Source of the DNA: Nereocystis luetkeana
Taxonomy: Eukaryota; Sar; Phaeophyceae; Laminariales; Laminariaceae
Direction of reading: 5' to 3'
Assembly: GCA_031213475.1 (NCBI GenBank)
Contig: JARUPZ010000020.1
Coordinates: forward strand, 10,095,562-10,159,561
Length of the DNA: 64,000 bases
The translations under genes were made by a program, and so were the position numbers. The notes under the pieces are model-generated. The model saw only the letters and a list, made by a program, of their open reading frames with translations, ran no database searches and was not told where the DNA came from. This document shows, piece by piece, positions 58,901 to 64,000 of this stretch (position 1 is the stretch's first letter; every line of letters starts with the position of its first letter).

Positions 58901-61888
58901 CATGTGGCAGAGGCAAGCACCCCATCGATGTTGATCGACTGATACGGCATGAGCTGCGAGCTCCGCAGAGCTGGCAAAATAGATGGTCCCAGCTGTAGTG
59001 TTGATGTTGATTCTTAGCGGTCTCGAAGAGGAGGTTATGGGTGGGGAAGGAGAAGAGAAGTGAGAGTGCACCAGCGCATGCTCATTGATCACAGCAGTTC
59101 AACTAAAAGCCGAAAAAATAGTACAGGTCGTACTACCCTCGGGAAACCTGAAAAATGCGGCATGACGGCATGATCCTACGAAAGAACTTGGGCAGACTCT
59201 TCGTGCGGACCGCCTGCGGTGCCTCTCTACGAAACCGTTACGAAATCATATAAACTGATATGATATGATAATGATATCGTGTCATTTACAGATCGAAACT
59301 GCTACTCGTATCACAACAGCGTCATGTCCGTACTTGCTGTTGTGTTCTACAGAGTATCAACTACCAGGTAGATGGCCGTGCCTCTAACAGCGAACCGATA
59401 GGCCACGTACTTGGTGCTCTACCGCTGTTGATGATGTTGTTGTTGTTGATGTTGATGCTGCGCAGCACCACCGCAGCTATCCTGAACATGTTGTTGTGGC
59501 CCTGTTGTGTCGTTGCTGTGACGTTTTTGTGATGGTGTCATGCTGCGATACGGCAGGTGGCATCATGTGTGAGCAGCAAGGACAATGGGCGTTACCTTCC
59601 TGAGTGGGTGGCGTATCACTGGGCCCTTGGAGTGGACGAGTTCGACATCCTCGACGATGATAGCGTCGATGATACCAGGGAGGTGAGAACATGGTGGTGG
59701 TGGTGGTGGTGGTCGGGGGGATGGTGTCAGTGGTTGATGGAGGTGGAGGGGAGTGGGAGGGGGGCGGGTGGTGGCGGTGATGGTGATGATGGTGGTGGTG
59801 GTGGGGATGATGATGACGAAACTGGTGGAGGAACCCAGAAGTCGTACCGAGTACGTACGTTCCTCTGTCTCGTTCTACAGTGATGGTCATGATGGTGGTG
59901 GTGGTGGTGGTGGTTGTTGGGGGTGGGGGTGGAGGGGGGGGTCGAATAAGTGCCTCCAGGTACCAGGTAAGATGTAGGATGTACTGGGCGTACGGGGAGC
60001 ACTTGTTTTTACTGAGGCTCCTCGATTGAGAAGCTCTACACTATTAGCAAGTCATTCGAGTCACCCAACACCCGACTTTGAAGAATGAGTTGTCAGCTCA
60101 GCCCGTTTCATGATCCCACCTGGGCTCGTAGCTGTAGGTAGCTATTGTACTACTATTAATGCTGCTGTATCCCGAAACGAAAGGAGCTTCTGTGTACAAT
60201 GAGTACGTCCAAAGGGTCTCTGTAATTTGGTACAAATTGCCAGTATCGAAGAACAGTGTAAAATACGTAATGGGTCCAAGCGTATTGGGGATAAGCTCCT
60301 CGTTTGCGATGGTTGCCATTTGCTATGGTTGTCCGTTGGAATAGTTATCAGTTGTAATGGTTGTCAGTTGCAACGGCTGTCAGTGGCGAAGGTTGTTGGT
60401 TGCGGTTCTTGCCAGTTGCGATGGTTGCCCATTGCGATGACTGTCAGGTGCGATAGGTTGCGATGGTTGCTAGGTGCAATGGTTGCTAGTTGCGATGGCT
60501 GTCAAGGCCGATAGGTTGCGATGGCTGTCAAGTGCGATAGGTTGCGATGGTTGCCAGTCGCGATGGCTGTCGGTGCGATGGCTTGCGATGGATACCAGTT
60601 GCGACGACTGCCAGGTGCGATAGGTCGCGATGGTTGCCAGTTGCGCTGGTTGTGCGATGGTTGTCATTTGCAATGGTTGTCGGTTGCGATGATTGTCAGT
60701 AGAGATGGTTTATCAGCTACAATGGTTGTTCGTTGCAGTGGTTGTCAGCTGCGATGGTAGCCAGTCACAACGGCTGTCAGCTGCGTTGGCTGTCAATTGC
60801 AATGGTCGACAATTGCGATGGTCGCCAGGTGCGATGTTTGAGGCACGCCGTCAGTGATAAACGCTTGGACTCCGGAGCGTTTTAGTACTTGTAGTACCCC
60901 AACATCTGCCGTAGCCCGGCTCTAATAGTACAGTACTACTATTACGGGGGGCCATAGTTAATAGGACCAAATATTGTTAGTAAAAAAGGTTAAATATATA
61001 GGTTTTTATGTATACCACAGGTCCTATTAACTATGGTCCCCCGTAATAATACACTATCTATAACAGTAGTGTACCAGGTATACTTCAAGGGAGTGCTCAA
61101 CCTCTCACTCCCGTTTTGGGGGCATGAGTCAGATAAATCGCTTGGCATTACTATGGTATGGTACTGGGGGGCGGTAGTACAGGTAAACTACCTTCCGGTA
61201 GAGCCAGCGGCGTCGGGGGGTTTCCACACCGTGCCGGGCGGCATATCACGACGGATATGGTATTGGGGAGCGGTACTACTGGTAGCATATCCCTGTTGGT
61301 AGGCAATACGCAATGTCTTACAACTTATAACCCGTTTTAACCTTAAGGACGGCCCTCCCGATGTGGGCACAAAAAGACTTGAAATTATCTCCAGATTTAG
61401 GTGTTTTGGCGGTGCAGCACTATAGGGGTTATTGCGTGGCATCGAGACGTGCTTGTGCTAGTTTCTGTGGTTGGACTCGCTTCGCCAGCCCGTGATATAT
61501 ACCAATACATACCGAAATGTTGGGACCGTTTACATTCAATGCTATTACGGGGGACCATTATAAACAGGACCAAATATTGTTGGTAAAAAATGGTAAATAT
61601 ATACTGAGTAGGTTTTTGTCTATAGCATAGGTCCTATTAACTATGGTCCCCCGTAATAATATACAAACTGTCCCTGCTTTGGGGACAGCGTCAAGTCCAC
61701 CCCACCCAAGGCTTGCCTTTTTTCTCGCCGTCCTTGGAATTGACCTGGAACCTCTTGTTGTTGTTGTCTTCACGTTAAATCGCATTTTCTACCAAGCTTC
61801 ATCACTACACCCAGTGTCCGTCCTGATTCCTCATCCTAGAGAGATACTGATTCTGTGGTCACACACTGAGACAGAGAAATACCAAAAA

Positions 61889-61945
<57 letters not shown>

Positions 61946-62339
61946 CGCGAATTCAAGTGTCAAGCAAGTGTAACGCCAGCGTACCGGGTACGAGAACACA
62001 ACGACACAAGCGAGACCAGAAAAATAAGAAGAAAAAGGCGATAACAACCTGGAACCTGGTGAATGTCGCTTTTCCGGTGCGAACGAACAGGTATTGGAAC
62101 CGTTTATTGGAGCGGGAATTGCGACCTTCAGACAGCGGGGCATCCGAACCTCGCCCGAGGACAGGGTGGAAGCTTTGAACGAGTGCGTGGCGCGGTATCG
62201 CCGGATGCGAGACGTCGGTGACCCTAAAGCGCCTCGCTGGGTCGTTCTGCTGAACAGCGACGAGTACTTCTGGGCCGGGGATCTCGTGAGCACCCTCTCG
62301 GACGTGCTGATGATGTACTCGTCGACGTGCTGCCTTCAG
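49520..62339 (+). CDS. GT92-like glycosyltransferase, type II membrane protein, 3' end not in window
   Basis: Exons 49520-50452, 59557-59682 and 62091-62339, all phase 0. Residues 1-54 are a cytosolic tail with a Ser run. Residues 55-77 (ILGAFVLATLAGGATIGLQL) are a signal anchor. A long Ser/Ala/Gly-rich stem follows, ending TPNNK at 311. Exon 2 reads VASCVSSKDNGRYLPEWVAY, then HWALGVDEFDILDDDSVDDT. Exon 3 has LEPFIGAGIATF and PRWVVLLNSDEYFW. This order (K-N/D-x-x-Y-L-P-E-W-x-x-Y-H, D-D/N-x-S-x-D, then the W-V-x-x-x-D-x-D-E-F-like site) is that of glycosyltransferase family 92 (DUF23). N-S-D-E-Y in place of the usual D-x-D-E-F is notable. A Golgi transferase acting on wall or secreted glycans is the likely role, and the acceptor is unknown. 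The join of exon 1 to exon 2 across a 9.1-kb intron rests on phase and on the expected NK-VA-x-CV lead-in. The ORF extends upstream to a GTG at 49448; ATG 49520 is the first in-frame ATG. Confidence 0.7.
50738..52140 (-). repeat. R1 repeat copy split by a TIR transposon
   Basis: R1 3' sequence (GCGCTTCGCTACGCACGCTC through GATGATGCCAAGAGCCCCGC) runs from 50738 to about 50893. Its continuation (GACGTCACATACGCTTCGCG through GGTACGTAGGGTACTTATTT) resumes at about 51930, after the TIR element. Confidence 0.7.
50960..51916. mobile_element. TIR transposon E2, copy with internal 3' duplication
   Basis: Left end GGGCCGGTCTTATCGAGGGC, right end GCCCTCGATAAGACCGGCC, with TTA on both sides (50957-50959 and 51917-51919). 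The right-hand ~145 bases are duplicated in tandem (ends at 51772 and 51916). About 55 bases just left of it (50905-50959) match an internal part of the element in reverse, so the insertion history is complex. No transposase. A TTA duplication fits PIF/Harbinger, but the superfamily is uncertain. Confidence 0.75.
52277..53433. mobile_element. TIR transposon E2, copy carrying a SINE
   Basis: GGGCCGGTCTTATCGAGGGC to GCCCTCGATAAGACTGGCCC, flanked by TAT (52274-52276 and 53434-53436). Without the 342-base SINE it is about 0.81 kb and nearly identical to the copy at 50960. Both may therefore be recent, or one derived from the other. Confidence 0.8.
52773..53114 (-). mobile_element. tRNA-derived SINE nested in E2
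   Basis: Poly-A end as a T run at 52773-52795, tRNA-like head at 53114 downward, flanked by ACAT on both sides (52769-52772 and 53115-53118). The empty site is visible in the other E2 copy at about 51460-51480 (CAGCCACATGCACTACCTCG). Confidence 0.85.
53879..53983. mobile_element. MITE family B, well-preserved copy
   Basis: TTACGGGGGACCATAGTTAA to TTAACTATGGTCCCCCGTAA, TA on both sides, 105 bp. One of the least diverged copies. Confidence 0.9.
54381..54503 (+). repeat. R2 dispersed repeat copy
   Basis: TGTGGCGTAGCTTTGTGACC, ACAGAACTTGTATATCTTCT, GATGTCGACGGGTAGAAAGA and TTTAATGTGAAGAACACAC. The longest well-preserved copy. Confidence 0.65.
54990..55806 (-). repeat. R1 repeat copy, reverse, diverged 5' part
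   Basis: The complement starts near TATACATAGAACCACCTACG (55806) and proceeds through the R1 order to GTACATACTTCAGC. Its 5' end touches the 3' end of the next R1 copy with only a TATATA-like junction. Confidence 0.75.
55807..56925 (-). repeat. R1 repeat copy, reverse, full length
   Basis: The complement runs from ATAGAACTACATACTTAGAT (56925) to GCGAAGCGCCTTG (about 55812). Head-to-tail with the copy at 54990-55806. Confidence 0.8.
57110..57580 (-). CDS. Antisense ORF in the glycosyltransferase intron, possible type II membrane protein exon
   Basis: 156 codons from ATG: a basic N-terminal tail, a hydrophobic stretch (GGLLACLSLVTSGSTIASFF, about residues 39-60), then a Pro/Ala/Ser/Thr-rich region and a Cys pair (WECHVCQ). 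A possible donor (CCCCGTTG|GTAAAT) lies at its end. The composition is gene-like and differs from the surrounding repeats. Short direct repeats (GGTGGT...GGTATCTAACTTACCCC type) flank it at about 57030-57090 and 57676-57790. It could be a nested gene, a captured first exon or chance. No family recognised. Confidence 0.35.
   Translation of the reverse strand: MENHDSIEQAQSPCARAGHPRGRNAAVASRRSQLSRHGGLLACLSLVTSGSTIASFFLRPQSTPAASAPQTSAEALDDPDTANRATPATAASPTQATAVSAVPGQLIAPQAPASAAPAPPNAGAPAPPCHHLPAAEAWECHVCQIPTHCTPITPRW
58197..58415. repeat. Tandem duplication, two ~110-bp units
   Basis: CATCATCAGTGATGCGCCCG and CATCATCAGCGATGCCCGAG start near-identical units containing GTCCAACAACGAACGGTTCT and GTGTGTATTCAATACATTGT. 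A young duplication in the glycosyltransferase intron 1. Confidence 0.9.
59690..59945 (+). repeat. GGT/GTG-rich trinucleotide tracts
   Basis: Runs of GGTGGTGGTGGT (59692-59712, 59790-59802, 59893-59913) and GATGATG-like sequence begin eight bases after the donor of the GT92 exon 59557-59682. The ORFs on both strands here are compositional. Confidence 0.8.
60300..60840 (+). repeat. ~20-bp minisatellite, GCGATGGTTGCCAGTT type
   Basis: About 25 degenerate units (TTGCGATGGTTGCCAGTTGC, TGTCAGGTGCGATAGG) in glycosyltransferase intron 2. Confidence 0.85.
60942..61046. mobile_element. MITE family B copy
   Basis: TTACGGGGGGCCATAGTTAA to TTAACTATGGTCCCCCGTAA, TA on both sides, 105 bp. Confidence 0.9.
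61545..61656. mobile_element. MITE family B copy
   Basis: TTACGGGGGACCATTATAAA to TTAACTATGGTCCCCCGTAA, TA on both sides. A few extra bases lie inside (ATATACTGAGTAGG). Confidence 0.9.
61768..61868 (-). repeat. R2 dispersed repeat, reverse copy
   Basis: The complement contains TGTGACCACAGAATCAGTAT, CTCTAGGATGAGGAATCAGG and ATGCGATTTAACGTGAAGAC, the R2 order. Confidence 0.6.
61889..61945 (+). repeat. AAT microsatellite
   Basis: About 18 uninterrupted AAT units, 146 bases upstream of the GT92 exon at 62091. Confidence 0.95.
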
Positions 62340-62545
62340 GTGCGTTGAACTGGCCAACCTGGAGTGGTAGCAGTCTGATCCCAAATACCTGGCTGATTCG
62401 CAAAATGAAGGTCATGGGTTGCTATTGTCGTGAAGCTAATGATCGCTTGCCGTCTCATCACCACGCAGGTAGGCCAAAGGGATGAAAAAAACGATGGTTG
62501 ACACGGAGATGTTCACATATTATCCCCCCCCCCCCCCCCCCCCCC

Positions 62546-62731
62546 CCCCCACGACTCGCCGGACACCTCACGGCGCTTCGCGCCTGGTGCAAGCAATGTC
62601 TGCCTGGTCGGTGAACACCCGACATGCTCCGTCCCGCCATTGTAGGGATGCGAGGGTCTATGGTAATACGGCTACGGCCATGCATGAGGTCGAGTGCATC
62701 TCTCCTATCGAGTACGCTCCCCCCCCCCACC
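62546..62731 (+). repeat. R3 dispersed repeat copy, C tracts on both sides
   Basis: Preceded by about 26 C (62525-62550). Shares CGACTCGCCGGACACCTCAC, GACATGCTCCGTCCCGCCAT and CGGCCATGCATGAGGTCGAG with the 36576 copy, then ends in a second C run. Confidence 0.75.
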
Positions 62732-62859
62732 ACCCGGATTCCCTGGGTTTCGCTCATTTTTTCCCAATTCTGGGGTTTTGTGGATTTTACTGAGTTAGTG
62801 TCGCGCTCATCGCTGAAAATGATATCTGTAAAAAGGTCGTCGAAACCAGTACTTGACAT

Positions 62860-63445
62860 ACTGCTAGTATTTCCAGTGTCTCGCCAACCCCAGTATATTT
62901 CCAGTGCCAGTACCTCGACAGTACCAGTATTCCGCCAGAGTATCTCGTCAGTACCAGTACTCGCATCAGTGCCTCGATGGGAGATATCGTGCTCACCCTC
63001 TTTAGCGTGCTCACGGTGCACATACTCGTCGACGTGCTTGGTTCGAGTGCATGCACTGGCGATTTCATTTAGTGTCGACGGGCATTGGTTGTGCTGGATC
63101 TCGACGGGTAGAAATAACGGTTCAATGTGAAGGACACACACACTGGAAACTACAGTCAGTGTACGGGTAAAACTCGTCGCAGCCAGTATTGTGCATGCAC
63201 ACTGCCAGTGTTCCCGGTATCTTTCCAGTACCAGTATATCGCCAGTACCTGTGTCTCCTCAGTAAAAGTATCTCGCCGGGGATATCTAGCACCTAGCGCT
63301 CTCTCGGACGCGCTGATGATGTACTCGTCGGCGTGCTGCCTTCACGTGCGCATATTCTTGAGGGCCCGATACACTTCAGTGTTCTGGTAAAGGAAACTTC
63401 GCAACCAGTGTTCTCCATACTGCCAGTATTTCCAGAAAAAATGTT
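62860..63445 (+). repeat. CCAGTACC-type minisatellite with degenerate copies of the GT92 exon end
   Basis: CCAGTACCTCGACAGTACCA-like units at 62860-62965, 63195-63265 and 63405-63435. Between them, 62985-63045 and 63279-63355 resemble the last ~65 bases of exon 62091-62339 (CTCTCGGACGCGCTGATGAT and GTACTCGTCGGCGTGCTGCC). Confidence 0.75.
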
Positions 63446-63480
63446 GTTCGTATTTTACTTTCTCCCCCGTTGAAGCCCTA

Positions 63481-63585
63481 TTACGGGGGGCCATGTTAGA
63501 TAGGACCTACGGTGCTTTTTAAAGCCTACCTATTTCGCTATTTTCACGAACAATATTTGGTCCTATTTACTATGGCCCCCCGCAA
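63481..63585. mobile_element. MITE family B copy
   Basis: TTACGGGGGGCCATGTTAGA to TATGGCCCCCCGCAA, TA on both sides, 105 bp. Confidence 0.85.
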
Positions 63586-63884
63586 TAGAAGGGGTTAAAA
63601 TCAGAGACCTTTCTTCTTAACGAGGAAAAGTTGAGATGAATACTTGATGGGGGGTAAAGTAAAGTATTGTTTCGGGATCATGTACGCATGCTCTTTTTTG
63701 TTGCTTTTTTAGGACATTTGAGCGACACTCGAGGTGCAGGGCAGCTGGCGATGACCAACGCTGTCGCGGTGATGACGTGCGGTACTTCTCGCTGCAGTTC
63801 TCTCGTGCGCATTAATTTTCCGCACACGCATACGAGCGATGTGTCTGTTTCTCTCGCCCCCGTCTCCCGCCCCCCCCCCCTAGA

Positions 63885-64000
63885 GCCAATCGACTACGGC
63901 CACGCGTGACATGAGTACCCCCCCCCCCCCCGCGCCGGTCCTTCTCCGCTTCCCCCCTCCCCACCCCCCCCGCCGGTCCTTCTCCGCTTCCCCCCTCCCC
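63885..64000 (+). repeat. R3-like end followed by a C-rich 30-bp direct repeat
   Basis: CGACTACGGCCACGCGTGAC, ATGAGTA and a C run match the R3 end unit. Then CCGGTCCTTCTCCGCTTCCC plus CCCTCCCC occurs twice up to the window edge. Confidence 0.6.

Noticed and set aside
59477-60002. Minus-strand His/Pro-rich ORFs
   Set aside because: Antisense of the GGT repeats and of the real GT92 exon.

Overview
The window looks like nuclear DNA of a photosynthetic stramenopile, most likely a brown alga with a large, repeat-filled genome. Protein-coding genes are cut into exons of about 45-930 bases, separated by introns of up to 9 kb with GT-AG ends. One gene starts with a signal peptide followed by an A-A-F junction, the bipartite plastid presequence of algae with a red-algal secondary plastid. 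A tyrosine-recombinase element and many short inverted-repeat transposons fill the rest. No bacterial operon, rRNA cluster or CRISPR is present. The species assignment is inference.

Four split genes were rebuilt by matching splice sites, codon phase and family sequence. (1) Minus strand, 8143 down to about 866 and probably off the left edge: an FAD-dependent amine-oxidase/carotene-desaturase-like enzyme, plastid targeted. (2) Plus strand, 12057-20785: a 237-residue highly charged coiled-coil protein in five exons, every intron phase 0. (3) Plus strand, about 32326-40139: a long-form ribosome hibernation promoting factor (HPF/PSRP1 type), with an S30AE domain and the C-terminal dimerisation domain in six secure exons plus one probable presequence exon. 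(4) Plus strand, 49520-62339 and probably off the right edge: a type II membrane protein joined to a GT92-like glycosyltransferase domain; its first intron of about 9 kb is packed with repeats and holds an antisense ORF.

Between and inside these genes lie: a hAT-type element with an exact 8-bp target duplication and subterminal GGTACC arrays (16171-17579); a broken tyrosine-recombinase element (22960-24905); a TTAA-flanked 97-bp MITE family; a TA-flanked ~105-bp MITE family with at least eight copies; a ~230-bp GATC-rich MITE family; two foldback elements; a TIR element of about 0.8 kb in two copies, one carrying a tRNA-derived SINE; a ~1.1-kb repeat family (R1) in six copies; two shorter dispersed families (R2, R3); and many minisatellites. 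Region by region: 0-8 kb FAD gene; 8.5-12 kb intergenic with foldbacks; 12-21 kb coiled-coil gene; 21-32 kb intergenic with the recombinase element, MITEs and one R1 copy; 32-40 kb HPF gene; 40-49.5 kb intergenic minisatellites and R1 copies; 49.5-64 kb glycosyltransferase gene with nested transposons.

The four genes do not form an obvious pathway. Two (FAD enzyme, HPF) are likely plastid proteins, one is probably a Golgi enzyme and one is of unknown, possibly cytoskeletal, role. The most notable non-genic signals are repeats lying directly against splice acceptors and layered transposon insertions that give a relative time order.
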